A stretch of 64,000 bases of DNA from Chitinophaga ginsengisoli (GCF_003014595.1 NZ_PYGK01000001.1:434001-498000), one strand, 5' to 3'; shown: positions 1 to 8,859, counted from the stretch's first letter. Made by a program: numbers and translations. The notes: generated by a model not told the origin, from the letters alone.

Positions 1-813
1 GATTCATTCATTGATGTGAAGAATGAGGAGTGGAAATGGACTCCTTCGGATAATACCATCCCTATCATCCTTCCAAATGATTTCCTGAACCTCTATAACT
101 TCGGATTTGCCCTGAGCCAGGGCCTGCCGCAGGTTTCGCAGGAAACAATAAAGGCATTGCCAATGAAGGTTACCATCTCACAGGGATTGATGACACAGGA
201 GTTTACCGGACGTATTGTTGGTTTCTCAGATCGTATTACATCCTTCCTGGTGCCCAACAGTTTTATGGACTGGGCCAATAGTAAGTTTGGTTCCGGGCAG
301 GCTGCATCACCTTCCCGTGTGATCATCAAAACAAAAGATCCTTCCAACCCTGTGCTGGCTAAATACCTGGAAGATAAAGGATATACTACCAACCAGGATA
401 AGATTAAATACAGCAAGACAAAACTCATCGTGCAGACCATCGTATCCGTTATCGGTTTCTTTGGATTGATCCTGCTGGTGTTTGCGCTGCTGGTATTCAG
501 TATGTTCATCCAGCTGGTGATTGCCAGCTGTAAAAAAGAGATCCAGCTGCTGGTGACCCTGGGTACGGCCCCCCGTCAGTTACAACGCTACCTGATGCGC
601 CAGTTTGTTCCGTTGTATATTACAATCGGAATAGCAGCCTTATTGCTGGTGGCCGCATTGCAATGGTGGGCATCTGCAAAGCTGGCGGAACATGATATGT
701 TCATTGCCCAATGGCTTGCTGTGGGTACCGCCTGCGCAGCCTTGCTGGTACTGGTGCTGGTGTACATCGTGAACAGGGTCAATGTCAGGAAGTACATCAA
801 CGCCATCAGCTGA
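1..813 (+). CDS. FtsX-like ABC transporter permease, C-terminal part (cut by window edge)
   Basis: The reading frame is open back to base 1, so the gene begins before the window and only about 270 C-terminal residues are present. A soluble extracytoplasmic portion of roughly 135 residues is followed by a long hydrophobic helix, a cytoplasmic loop with the FtsX/MacB-type signature (KKEIQLLVTLGTAPRQLQRY), and two further helices near the C terminus. This is the usual end of an FtsX-domain permease, which works with an ABC ATPase in mechanotransmission or in lipoprotein or peptide export. The partner ATPase is not visible, so the substrate cannot be stated. A GTG at 16 is only an internal codon. 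Confidence 0.75.
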   Translation, partial: DSFIDVKNEEWKWTPSDNTIPIILPNDFLNLYNFGFALSQGLPQVSQETIKALPMKVTISQGLMTQEFTGRIVGFSDRITSFLVPNSFMDWANSKFGSGQAASPSRVIIKTKDPSNPVLAKYLEDKGYTTNQDKIKYSKTKLIVQTIVSVIGFFGLILLVFALLVFSMFIQLVIASCKKEIQLLVTLGTAPRQLQRYLMRQFVPLYITIGIAALLLVAALQWWASAKLAEHDMFIAQWLAVGTACAALLVLVLVYIVNRVNVRKYINAIS

Positions 814-846
814 TAACTTAGTTTTATACACTTAAATTATATTGAG

Positions 847-1149
847 ATGTTTGTACACGTCGTAAATTTCTGGCTGAAGCCAGGTCTTTCAGCAGCTGAT
901 ATCAAAAAGTTTGAAGAAGGAGTACAGTCGCTTTCAGCGATCGAATCACTGGTAATGTTCAACGTAGGTAAGCCTGCAGCTACTGACCGTCCGGTGATAG
1001 ACAGAAGTTACAGCTATTGTGAACTGACCGTGTTTAATGACGAAGCGGGACACGATGTATACCAGCAACACCCGATACATCTGGCTTTTGTGGAGAATTG
1101 CAAGCACCTGTGGGATAAAGTGCTGATCTACGATTCAGAAACGATCTAA
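847..1149 (+). CDS. Dabb (stress-responsive alpha/beta barrel) family protein
   Basis: The 100-residue product starts MFVHVVNFWLKPGLS and has the Dabb hallmarks: an N-terminal beta strand rich in hydrophobics followed by 'KPG', a central helix, and a C-terminal segment with 'YQQHPIHLAFVE'. Dabb proteins are small ferredoxin-like dimeric barrels, mostly of unknown substrate; some are stress-induced. It follows the permease gene by 33 bp and ends just before a strong hairpin terminator, so it may be the last gene of that transcript. The family call is confident and the function is unknown. Confidence 0.8.
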   Translation: MFVHVVNFWLKPGLSAADIKKFEEGVQSLSAIESLVMFNVGKPAATDRPVIDRSYSYCELTVFNDEAGHDVYQQHPIHLAFVENCKHLWDKVLIYDSETI

Positions 1150-1167
1150 GCGATTAGAATCATCAGT

Positions 1168-1236
1168 AAAAGACCAGTGACCAGGAATGAATACGGCAAT
1201 TGATCTCCGTATTATACCTGATCGCTGGTCTTTTAT
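1168..1236. terminator. Bidirectional hairpin terminator between convergent genes
   Basis: AAAAGACCAG (from 1168) pairs with CTGGTCTTTT (to 1234). The stem continues inward with G-U tolerant pairing, and a second nested stem is formed by ATACGG and CCGTAT. T-rich sequence follows on both strands. It lies between the plus-strand Dabb gene and the end of the minus-strand DUF3857 gene. Confidence 0.8.
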
Positions 1237-1237
1237 T

Positions 1238-3799
1238 TTAGTGGGTAATTTCTTTATCATGCGGCATGATGAACGTTTCCTTCACCCGCTCTGACATCAT
1301 CAGGTAAGGTATCCAGATGGCAGCAGCTACAAAAGACTGTACTATTTGCATTATATTTTCTCTATCCCAGCCTTTCTTTTCAAAAATATAGTTGCAGGCA
1401 AGATTATCCAGCACGTTAATGGTCAGGTTGCAAGCCAGGAAAAAGATCATCGCCCTTGGGAATGTGTCCCTCTTTTTATAGAAAAGTGATACCAGCAGCA
1501 GGCTAAGGACCAGCATAGCGATCTGGCTCGCCAGCTCGGTGACCAGCAACAATTGCAGAATGGAAAGGTTATGTGTGGCATTGGTCGCCTTATCCAGTTG
1601 CTGCCACATACTGTTATTGAATATCGATGCCTTTAGCAGGCCGTTGAAAATATTTAAGGGACTAGTGAAAACACCGATGCCCATTAACACCAGCCATCCA
1701 CCGATCTGTGGCGGATAGGCATAAGTACCTGCAGGCAGTATTGTTACCTTGTTGAATCGGAGTGCATGATGTGTAAATACAGCTGCAAAGAATATCCCCA
1801 GGCAGATGACCAGCCAGTTGAATCCCTTTGAAGGACTGTCCTTTCGTGTTCCTTCATCCAGATCCCAGTAGAAATTATAGGCCAGAAACCCGTCAATCTT
1901 TTTGCGGTCTTTGATATAGGTATTCAGAAAGCTGGCAGGAATATGGTCCTGGTAAGTCTCAAAAGTATAATGCATTGTTACCAGGTTGCCATCCACCGAA
2001 GGCACAAAATGAACGGAGTAATATTCATTCCTGATGTGCAGTTCTTCCTCGTCTACTGTCCAGGTGGAAGGCATCTCGATCGTGATGGTATAATCCAGCG
2101 AGAAGGGATAACGCAGTTCCAGCGGTGCTACTTTTCTGTCTTCCTCCGCATAATCTGGTAAGGCGTCTCTCAGCAGATTGGCCTTCATATTGAAGTTGTT
2201 GGCGTGCTCCTTTGTACTATCGCTCTTCCAGGGAGATTGCAGGATGTAACTTTCCCTGATCACAATACGGTTGCTATCAGGAATATCTGTTACCTGCAGG
2301 GGAGAATCGATAGTCACAGCGCCGTAGGCATTTTTATAGTAATTGAGGAAAGTGTTCTCATTGTCCTTCCTACTGCTGTTGGCTAGTCCGTCCCGCTGAT
2401 CATCTGCATACTGCATGGTGAAGGTGGACGTAACGGTCAGCGAACCTTTGTTCTTTTTGTCGGAAGGCAGCTGGAAATGTTCATGGATGATGGTCTTACC
2501 CTTGCCTGTATTTGTTACAGGGGAGAAGCCATTTTTACCCGTCGGGTCAATGACAAGGCCCTGCTGGTAATCAGGCACCGTCAGCATCGAGAGATTACCA
2601 CGCTGATAGCTGATAGTAGGGTCTATCCAGTATTCCTTATCATCCAGTTTTGCATAAACAATGGCATGATTGAAGAGGTCTGGCGCCGGCAGATAATTCA
2701 CTACATGCCCCTTGGTATAGGTATCCACATAGGCCATGCTGGCGTAGATGCCATTTGCCTTCAGGATCGTAGCCAGCAATAGTGATTTATCCTTACAGTC
2801 GCCAAAGCGCTGCAGTAGTATCTTGTCGGGCGTATTGGGACGATGGGAGTATTCACCCATTTCAATACCCATATAACGAATATCATCCTGCACGAAGCGG
2901 ACAGCCTTCAACATGTATTTCTCCCTGCTATTGCCCGCTTCCCGCTTAAACTCAGCGATCTTGGCCATCAGAGCTGCACCGGGAGGAGGCACCTTATTTA
3001 CCCGGTCTCCCCATTGGATCACCTCCTGCCAGCTTTTATACTCGGTAGCCTGTACCGACGGAAAGTTGTCAAACCATGCAGGTATATCATCCTCCATTTC
3101 GACGGAGGGGATATTGGTCATTTCCCATTTGTATACCTGCATCCCGTTTACCATCTGCCTGTCGGGCATAGGGGCATTATTGAAAGTTTTAAACCGGATT
3201 TCCCGGTTAGGAGAAGCAATGATACTCTTGTGAAAGTTCACGACCGGATTGCTGAATGCCAGGTAAAACAGGCTGGTGAACTTATGTTCGAAGATGGGAT
3301 TATCACCTTCTATCGTATAGGCAAACTCTATCTGATCTCCTTTCCGCACATCTTCCAGGATGAAGTATGCCGTATACACGCCACTGTAAATAAAGCGGGA
3401 GAGGTCATCTTCCTGTTGCAGGATCTTGAATTTGGATGCTTGTAACTGGTTGATCACTTTGCCGTTACGGCGGATGAGGATCTTATGGAAATGCAGTTTT
3501 TCGTATACCGGATCGTAGTCGACAGTCACTTCTGCACCATTCTGGATACCGGCTTCCGATACGATCTGCCTGATCATATGGTGGTAAACGGCAGATTGCT
3601 CCACATGCTGCTGTTCTTCAAACAGCAGGATATAGTACCCGTTGCTGACGTCGCGTGCATCAGGTACCTGCTTGAGGTCAGGTTTATAGGGAACGAGCCA
3701 GTTTGGCTCGGGTGTAATAGAGAAGTTTTTTTGCTGAGCATTGGCCCCGGCATAGAAACAACAGATCAATAAGGCAATGAGCAGCGATATACGGTGCAT
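1238..3799 (-). CDS. Secreted DUF3857 / transglutaminase-like protein with C-terminal DUF2569 membrane domain
   Basis: 853 residues. A Sec signal peptide ends at Ala21 before Gln22. A DUF3857 beta domain spans about residues 60-200. A transglutaminase core follows with Cys335 (RFGDCKD), His378 (FNHAI) and Asp393 (WIDPT), so the catalytic triad looks intact. After a single membrane helix, the last ~155 residues start YPPQIGGWLVL and carry four hydrophobic segments typical of DUF2569. The substrate is unknown; family members are periplasmic and some are linked to polysaccharide or envelope processes. It is the last gene of a minus-strand cluster, 16 bp after the DUF2891 gene. The C-terminal DUF2569 fusion is unusual compared with stand-alone DUF3857 proteins. 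Confidence 0.85.
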   Translation of the reverse strand: MHRISLLIALLICCFYAGANAQQKNFSITPEPNWLVPYKPDLKQVPDARDVSNGYYILLFEEQQHVEQSAVYHHMIRQIVSEAGIQNGAEVTVDYDPVYEKLHFHKILIRRNGKVINQLQASKFKILQQEDDLSRFIYSGVYTAYFILEDVRKGDQIEFAYTIEGDNPIFEHKFTSLFYLAFSNPVVNFHKSIIASPNREIRFKTFNNAPMPDRQMVNGMQVYKWEMTNIPSVEMEDDIPAWFDNFPSVQATEYKSWQEVIQWGDRVNKVPPPGAALMAKIAEFKREAGNSREKYMLKAVRFVQDDIRYMGIEMGEYSHRPNTPDKILLQRFGDCKDKSLLLATILKANGIYASMAYVDTYTKGHVVNYLPAPDLFNHAIVYAKLDDKEYWIDPTISYQRGNLSMLTVPDYQQGLVIDPTGKNGFSPVTNTGKGKTIIHEHFQLPSDKKNKGSLTVTSTFTMQYADDQRDGLANSSRKDNENTFLNYYKNAYGAVTIDSPLQVTDIPDSNRIVIRESYILQSPWKSDSTKEHANNFNMKANLLRDALPDYAEEDRKVAPLELRYPFSLDYTITIEMPSTWTVDEEELHIRNEYYSVHFVPSVDGNLVTMHYTFETYQDHIPASFLNTYIKDRKKIDGFLAYNFYWDLDEGTRKDSPSKGFNWLVICLGIFFAAVFTHHALRFNKVTILPAGTYAYPPQIGGWLVLMGIGVFTSPLNIFNGLLKASIFNNSMWQQLDKATNATHNLSILQLLLVTELASQIAMLVLSLLLVSLFYKKRDTFPRAMIFFLACNLTINVLDNLACNYIFEKKGWDRENIMQIVQSFVAAAIWIPYLMMSERVKETFIMPHDKEITH

Positions 3800-3815
3800 A
3801 GGAATAAATAGGCAA

Positions 3816-4922
3816 TTAATTATTTTCTGTGGTCAGCGCATACACGGCAAAGGACGCCAGCCAGTGCTCACCGGCATAGTCGCCGCTGGCTACATGTGGA
3901 ATGGCAGACTCCAGGTGCAGGTTCGCCAACTGCAGGATGGCGGCCCGGTTGGCCGTAACATGACGTGAAATGCCATACAGGCACCATGCCCTGCTCAGGT
4001 TCAGACCATGCAGGTGTACCAGCTTACCATCCGTTACATCTTTCACCTGGGCTACTTTGAACACCGTCACTTCTTTAGCAAATAGTTCAGGCAGGAAGGC
4101 TCTGATCCATGTCTGGTATTCCTTTTCCGGCAGGATACGCCACATCAGGTCTGCTTCTTCCAGGCAGGGAGAGAGGAAGTCAAAACCGCCCGGCTCCCAT
4201 GCCGCAGGACAGTTCCTGTCTGCTGCATAGAAACGCATAGCTGCCTGGCGGATAGCCTGCTGTAGGGCAGTATCATTCGCGGTAGCGGCATAATCCCAGG
4301 CAAGTGACAGGCCGAATGCAAGGTTGGTATGTTCACCTACACGAATAGGATATACCAGCTTTCCGAGGAAGTCTATGTAGGCTTTGGAAAACTGCGTGGC
4401 CAGTGGTTCTACATTGGCAGCCAGCTCTTTTCCCAGGGGATCGTTCCAGGTCAGGAGCTCCCTTTGCAGCTGTAACAGCCAGCTCCATCCGTAGATGCGT
4501 TCAAACCCATTGTTTTCCTTATTCTGAAAGATCCGCTGTTCCTGTGTGATGTTGGCCGCTGTCAGGTTCTGGGATAGTTTGGTAATGATTTCCTGTTTCT
4601 TTGACAGATCAGGGAATGACTTCAGGAGGCGTACCAGCATCCAGTGACCATGCACGCTGCTATGCCAGTCAAAACAGCCGTAAAAGGCCGGATGATAGAC
4701 TTTTGGATTGGTAACAAGGGACGTGTCTGAGAAGACAATCCCCGTCTTATAAGGGAACTCCTGCTGCATACAGCGCAAAGGCAGTTCTGCCAGATGTGCC
4801 GCCCCTTCCGGCGTGAGATCCAGCAAACCGCTGCTGTTGCGGGTATAAAAAGCCTTTTGTGCAGATGCGGATGACATCAGGATACCGGTTATAAGGGATA
4901 TCAGAATAAATGTTCTCTTCAC
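3816..4922 (-). CDS. DUF2891 family secreted protein
   Basis: 368 residues with a Sec signal peptide (cleavage expected after SASA, before Gln). The conserved block 'YHPAFYGCFDWHSSVHGHW' near residue 80 is the DUF2891 signature, and the many Trp, His and Glu residues suggest an alpha/alpha toroid, glycosidase-like fold. No activity is established for the family. The gene starts 2 bp after the flavoprotein gene and precedes the DUF3857 gene by 16 bp, so the three are very probably co-transcribed. Confidence 0.8.
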   Translation of the reverse strand: MKRTFILISLITGILMSSASAQKAFYTRNSSGLLDLTPEGAAHLAELPLRCMQQEFPYKTGIVFSDTSLVTNPKVYHPAFYGCFDWHSSVHGHWMLVRLLKSFPDLSKKQEIITKLSQNLTAANITQEQRIFQNKENNGFERIYGWSWLLQLQRELLTWNDPLGKELAANVEPLATQFSKAYIDFLGKLVYPIRVGEHTNLAFGLSLAWDYAATANDTALQQAIRQAAMRFYAADRNCPAAWEPGGFDFLSPCLEEADLMWRILPEKEYQTWIRAFLPELFAKEVTVFKVAQVKDVTDGKLVHLHGLNLSRAWCLYGISRHVTANRAAILQLANLHLESAIPHVASGDYAGEHWLASFAVYALTTENN

Positions 4923-4924
4923 GG

Positions 4925-6181
4925 TTAGCGGTTGAATAACATTTTTACATAGAATGATGGTTTCGCCAGCTTCTTACGCAGGTCTACCTCATAGAACATG
5001 CAGGACAACAGTTCCTGCAGCTGCTTGTTACGGCTGCTCACCTTCACGAGGGTATTGAACAGCCATGGATATTTGATCAGCTTCTGCAGGCGGTGACTCA
5101 GTTTCAGTTCAGGCCCCATTACACGGTATACCTCTGCATCATAAGCCGCCAGTTGTGTAGCAGAGAAGTTGTTTGCTTTCAGTGCATCCGCCGCCTTTAA
5201 AGCAGCAATACGGCCGGAATACAGACCGTTACCGATACCTTCACCAGTGAATGGATCAATGAGATAAGCCGCATCGCCCACCAGCATATAACGTTCGCCG
5301 GAGATGACCCTTACCTTACTGCCAAGTGGCAGGCCATACCCTTCGATATTGCTGACTAGTTCCGCGTTTTTGAAGCGCTCTTTAAATACGGGATCATTGG
5401 CAATGATATCCAGCATAGACTTCTTCAGGTTCATCTTCTTTTTACGTACGGCTTCGCTGAGCACGCCCACGCCTACGTTGGCTTCTCCGTTTGGCAGGGG
5501 GAAGATCCAGAAATAGCCGGGAAGGAGTTCTTTCAGGAAGTGCAGTTCTATGAAGTTGTCGGCATTATTACCGCTGACGTTTTTGTAATAAGCACGGATA
5601 CCGGCCACATAGTGTTCAGGCTCCATGGTGATATTAGCTACTTCTTTGGTGAAAGAAGAGTGTGCGCCATTGGCAATAATGAGCAGCTGTGCCTTTACGT
5701 GGAAACCGTTGCTGCCGGTCACAACATAACCATCTTCCTGCAGTTCGTACTTATCCACAGTAACGCCTTCCAGCAGTTTGATCTCTGGTCTGCGTTTGAT
5801 CTCATCTACCAGGAAGTTATCAAAGTCTATGCGTTTGCACACATAACCGATAGGCGTTTCCTTATGGTCTTTGTTATGGCTGTTGTAATCGGGTCTGTAA
5901 CCAACATCCAGGCTATGCCTGCCGGGAGAAACGAATGTAACGCCCCAGCTGTTCACCTTAAAATTGGCTTCTTTCAGACGGGTAGCAATGGCAGGATCGA
6001 TACGGTTCAGTGCAGTGATCACTTTTCCACTCAGGCCGTCGCCACAGACTTTATCCCTTGGGAAAACGGCTTTGTCCACTATGATACATTCAATACCCAG
6101 TTGCGCCAGCTGGAGGGCTGCCGCAGCTCCGGCAGGACCGGCGCCAACAATACATACTTTAGTTTCCAACATCCTGTACAT
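4925..6181 (-). CDS. Geranylgeranyl-reductase-family FAD-dependent oxidoreductase
   Basis: 418 residues. The N-terminal dinucleotide-binding motif is GAGPAG (residues 13-18), followed by the family block 'DKVCGDGLSG' and the second FAD motif 'GDAAYLIDPFTGEGIGNG'. These place it in the geranylgeranyl reductase/ChlP-like group of the PHBH superfamily, which reduces isoprenoid chains or hydroxylates aromatics. The real substrate is not evident; menaquinone side chains or isoprenoid lipids are possible. The start is ATG at 6181, with a second in-frame ATG three codons later. It is the first gene of a tight minus-strand operon with DUF2891 and DUF3857 genes and is divergent from ebfC. Confidence 0.85.
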   Translation of the reverse strand: MYRMLETKVCIVGAGPAGAAAALQLAQLGIECIIVDKAVFPRDKVCGDGLSGKVITALNRIDPAIATRLKEANFKVNSWGVTFVSPGRHSLDVGYRPDYNSHNKDHKETPIGYVCKRIDFDNFLVDEIKRRPEIKLLEGVTVDKYELQEDGYVVTGSNGFHVKAQLLIIANGAHSSFTKEVANITMEPEHYVAGIRAYYKNVSGNNADNFIELHFLKELLPGYFWIFPLPNGEANVGVGVLSEAVRKKKMNLKKSMLDIIANDPVFKERFKNAELVSNIEGYGLPLGSKVRVISGERYMLVGDAAYLIDPFTGEGIGNGLYSGRIAALKAADALKANNFSATQLAAYDAEVYRVMGPELKLSHRLQKLIKYPWLFNTLVKVSSRNKQLQELLSCMFYEVDLRKKLAKPSFYVKMLFNR

Positions 6182-6238
6182 TTAAGCTGTTAAGATAAAG
6201 AAAAGAGGAATATATTCGCGGGCTAAAATCAACTAACC

Positions 6239-6550
6239 ATGTTCGGAGATCTATTTGGAAAACTGCAGGAAGCGCAGTCTAAAATGAAAGAAAGCAAAGA
6301 CCGCCTGGCCCTGATCACTGTTGACGGCGAGGCCGGAGACGGTGCAGTAAAGGTAGTTGTGACAGGTAACCGTGAGGTAAAAAGTATCGACATCGCAGAA
6401 CGCCTGCTCGAAAAAGACAATAAGGAAGAACTGGAAGATCTGATGATCACAGCACTGAACCGGGCATTGAAGAATGCAGAAAATGCCTGGGAATCTGAAA
6501 TGAAAGGCATCGCCGGCGGTATGCTGGGGCCTTTAGGTGGCCTGCTTTAA
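6239..6550 (+). CDS. ebfC: YbaB/EbfC family nucleoid-associated protein
   Basis: 103 residues beginning MFGDLFGKLQEAQSKMKE, with the amphipathic helix and small beta sheet of YbaB/EbfC. The tail is Gly/Leu-rich (GGMLGPLGGLL), as in other Bacteroidota copies. The family forms tweezer-shaped homodimers that bind DNA with little sequence specificity. In many bacteria the gene sits with dnaX and recR, but here it is followed directly by a tRNA gene. ATG is preceded by a short AT-rich gap and no Shine-Dalgarno is needed in this phylum. Confidence 0.9.
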   Translation: MFGDLFGKLQEAQSKMKESKDRLALITVDGEAGDGAVKVVVTGNREVKSIDIAERLLEKDNKEELEDLMITALNRALKNAENAWESEMKGIAGGMLGPLGGLL

Positions 6551-6601
6551 AAGCAGCGCTGCTGCCTCGCAGCTGAATGGCTTATATTGCGTAGACTGTC
6601 T

Positions 6602-6677
6602 GCCAACCTAGCTCAGCCGGTAGAGCAACAGTTTCGTAAATTGTAGGTCGTGGGTTCGAATCCCATGGTTGGCTCCA
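6602..6677 (+). tRNA. tRNA-Thr (anticodon CGT), CCA encoded
   Basis: A full cloverleaf can be drawn. The acceptor stem is GCCAACC (6602-6608) with GGTTGGC (6667-6673), the D stem is GCTC with GAGC, and the anticodon stem is ACAGT with ATTGT. The loop TTCGTAA puts anticodon CGT at 6635-6637, which reads ACG (Thr). The T arm is GTGGG-TTCGAAT-CCCAT. The discriminator is T, followed by an encoded CCA at 6675-6677. Confidence 0.96.
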
Positions 6678-6690
6678 TAGCAACTTCGTT

Positions 6691-6726
6691 AAAACCACTG
6701 GTAATTTTATTGCCAGTGGTTTTTTT
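6691..6726. terminator. Intrinsic terminator after tRNA-Thr
   Basis: ACCACTGG (6694-6701) pairs with CCAGTGGT (6713-6720) across an 11-nt AT-rich loop and is followed by a run of seven T. The upstream AAAA also makes it competent on the minus strand. Confidence 0.9.
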
Positions 6727-6778
6727 ATGCGAGTTATGCAAAGTTGAATTAAGGTAAATACTATTTATTATCAGGAGG

Positions 6779-6811
6779 TTACAAAGTAAGTATTTTAAAT
6801 AAACTTTGTAA
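6779..6811. repeat. Small inverted repeat in the tRNA-lipoprotein intergenic region
   Basis: TTACAAAGT (6779-6787) and ACTTTGTAA (6803-6811) form a 9-bp perfect inverted repeat around an AT-rich loop. Function is unknown. It lies 30 bp before the 11-nt palindromic array. Confidence 0.6.
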
Positions 6812-6840
6812 AGCCGCTATCCCAGTGTATTTCCTGAGAT

Positions 6841-6939
6841 AACCCATATATAACCCATATATAAGCCATATACAACCCATATATAACCCATATCTAAGAA
6901 GTATGGGTTATATATGGGTTATATATGGGTTGAGGATAG
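6841..6939. repeat. Palindromic array of 11-nt repeats (element A)
   Basis: Five consecutive 11-nt units of consensus AACCCATATAT run from 6841 to 6895. They are followed, still in 11-nt phase, by inverted copies (ATATATGGGTT) to 6931. The segment 6874-6892 pairs perfectly with 6902-6920 over a 9-nt loop. The next unit on each side pairs at 9 of 11 positions, giving a hairpin of about 30 bp with two spare units on the 5' side. No open reading frame covers it. A second element with unrelated sequence but the same 11-nt phase lies at 59551-59660. The upstream region of the following lipoprotein gene (6940-7067) is AT-rich, with only a near-consensus box TATCTTTA at 7040-7047. Confidence 0.9.
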
Positions 6940-7067
6940 TTTATAAATGGCTAACAATACCGAACAATGCCCGAAAAGGACCCTATGTCACCCTTAATAA
7001 GTCGAATAATAGCTGATGCATTATTTTAATACTTGTTATTATCTTTATATGATTAAAGAAATTTCCT

Positions 7068-8222
7068 ATGCGCTATGTATTACTGTTGGCAGCAGGTATT
7101 TCCCTGTTTGCCTGCAATGCCCCAAACACCCCGGGCGCTACAACAAAGACTGACCCCCAACATCCGGGGCAGGGACAATTCACCGCTGTGATCAGAGAAG
7201 ACCAGATATTCGACAAGGAGTTGGTGCTAAGTGCACTCAGGATCACGAAGGGTAAGAACAAGGTTTCAGATAAGTATTTCCTGAAAGGAGTGGATGCTTA
7301 CAGGAATCAGAAGAATCCTGAAGAAGGGGTGAAGCTGTTTAAGCAGTCCATCCAGGAACAGCCACAGGCCAGAACCTATTTTGAGCTAGGTAATGCGCTG
7401 GCAGAGCTGAACAATCTGAAGGATGCCGCTGCTGCTTACCAGATAGCAGAGGCACTGGATTATAAGCCTACTTCAAAAGTGCTGTATAACCTAGCCTGCG
7501 TATATTCCAGGGCGGAGGAGGGGAAGGCTGCCAGTTATTATCTGATATCTGCTATTGAGTTCGGATACAGCAATGCCAAAAACATTTTTGAGGATAAAGA
7601 CCTCGAATACCTGAGGAACTTCATGGATTTTAAGACGACGGTTACTGCGGCCCTGAGTGGTGCTACTGATCCCGACAAGCTGCAATGGAACCTGTTCTGG
7701 CATGAGTTCAAGCCGGTTGTCTATCCATTGGTGCTGGATGAGAAGTATGGCAATAAACTGGGAGAAGACTATATATCGTATGAGTATGAACGTTTTGTAG
7801 CAGAAATGCGCGACAATGATAAATTTTCCCGCGATGTAGGCTACGAATTTTATCATGTGGGATTGGCAAAAGCGACGGATAGTGTTAAGACGATTGTTTA
7901 TGCTGTAAAAAATGTGATCATGGGTGGTGATGTTCCTCCGGAGTACTATATCGTCAGCTTTGACCACGTTGGTAAGTTGATCGACAAAATGCTGATAGGT
8001 GGACACGAAAAACTGAAAGATCCTTTCCGTGTAGCCACATTAACGGAGAATGGCAATATTGAGATAGGATTGTTTAATCAGGTGTATAAGAAGAACCCCG
8101 AAGAAGAGGGTTATGAAGACAATGAGTTGGTGGACGTGAAGCTGCTGGAAAAACAACTATACAGTATTACAGCAGACGGCCATTTTGTAAGGAAGGAGAA
8201 TCTGCTGGGAATGAATCTCTAA
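7068..8222 (+). CDS. TPR-repeat lipoprotein
   Basis: 384 residues starting MRYVLLLAAGISLFAC, an SPII signal with lipid-attachment Cys16. Residues ~70-170 read as TPR helices (for example EEGVKLFKQSIQEQPQARTY and ELGNALAELNNLKDAAAAY), so it probably mediates protein contacts at the envelope. The remaining ~210 residues have no domain I recognise. Its last 56 bp overlap the 3' end of the convergent DUF2306 gene. Confidence 0.75.
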   Translation: MRYVLLLAAGISLFACNAPNTPGATTKTDPQHPGQGQFTAVIREDQIFDKELVLSALRITKGKNKVSDKYFLKGVDAYRNQKNPEEGVKLFKQSIQEQPQARTYFELGNALAELNNLKDAAAAYQIAEALDYKPTSKVLYNLACVYSRAEEGKAASYYLISAIEFGYSNAKNIFEDKDLEYLRNFMDFKTTVTAALSGATDPDKLQWNLFWHEFKPVVYPLVLDEKYGNKLGEDYISYEYERFVAEMRDNDKFSRDVGYEFYHVGLAKATDSVKTIVYAVKNVIMGGDVPPEYYIVSFDHVGKLIDKMLIGGHEKLKDPFRVATLTENGNIEIGLFNQVYKKNPEEEGYEDNELVDVKLLEKQLYSITADGHFVRKENLLGMNL

Positions 8223-8856
8223 GATATCCCAATCCCCAGCGGATAATGGCTTCTGCGATCAGCAGGTTCAATGTCCAGCTGAGCCAGGATATCAGAATAT
8301 ATGCCTGCACGGGATGGATGGGGAGATTAAAAGTGCCGATAAGAAAAGCATAGAGACGCAATGAAATGGCTGATAAGGTGAGCGCGTAGCTCCTGATCAT
8401 CATGTTGGTATGTAAGCGCCACCTGCGTTGTAGCGCGTAGCGCCAACCCAGAAAAGTGGTGAGCAACCACAGAGATGCCAGCAACACAAAACTGATACGG
8501 GCAGGTAACCCGCCATTGGCGTAAAAGCCCATGATCAGGCCGGCAGGGCCACTAAAGAACAAGATGACTATTGCATATATTTTCCCGGACCTGCGATGCA
8601 GGCCGGGAAATTTTTTTAGCAGATAATAGCTGAATTGTAAGAGCCCCGCTACCAATACGATGATACTGGTAAACACATGCACGTAAAAACTGATCCGCCA
8701 GTGCCGGATATGATATACCAGCTGCTTGGTCCTGAGAAAGTCCACATACCTGTCGAAAGAAGTATAGGGAAGGCTCAATAACAGCATCAGCCAGGATGTG
8801 TACAAGATGACGGCTGCAAACAGGTAAAAGATCAGACGTCTTGAAAGCAGGGGCAT
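8167..8856 (-). CDS. DUF2306-type integral membrane protein
   Basis: 229 residues with about six hydrophobic helices. The core 'HRRSGKIYAI' and 'WRLHTNMMIRSYALTLSAISLR', with conserved His and Arg residues in helices, matches DUF2306 (heme- or electron-transfer-like four-helix membrane proteins of unknown function). The gene starts 3 bp after the stop of the upstream lipoprotein gene, suggesting co-transcription. Its 3' end overlaps the convergent TPR lipoprotein gene by 56 bp. Confidence 0.75.
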   Translation of the reverse strand: MPLLSRRLIFYLFAAVILYTSWLMLLLSLPYTSFDRYVDFLRTKQLVYHIRHWRISFYVHVFTSIIVLVAGLLQFSYYLLKKFPGLHRRSGKIYAIVILFFSGPAGLIMGFYANGGLPARISFVLLASLWLLTTFLGWRYALQRRWRLHTNMMIRSYALTLSAISLRLYAFLIGTFNLPIHPVQAYILISWLSWTLNLLIAEAIIRWGLGYLRDSFPADSPSLQNGRLL

Positions 8857-8859
8857 AGA

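Noticed and set aside
6841..6939. Element A as a CRISPR array
   Set aside because: Units are 11 nt with no spacers and are arranged as an inverted palindrome, unlike any CRISPR repeat-spacer layout.
6602..7067. tRNA-Thr as a phage or island attachment site
   Set aside because: No integrase, no repeated tRNA 3' end and no foreign-looking genes are found within the window.
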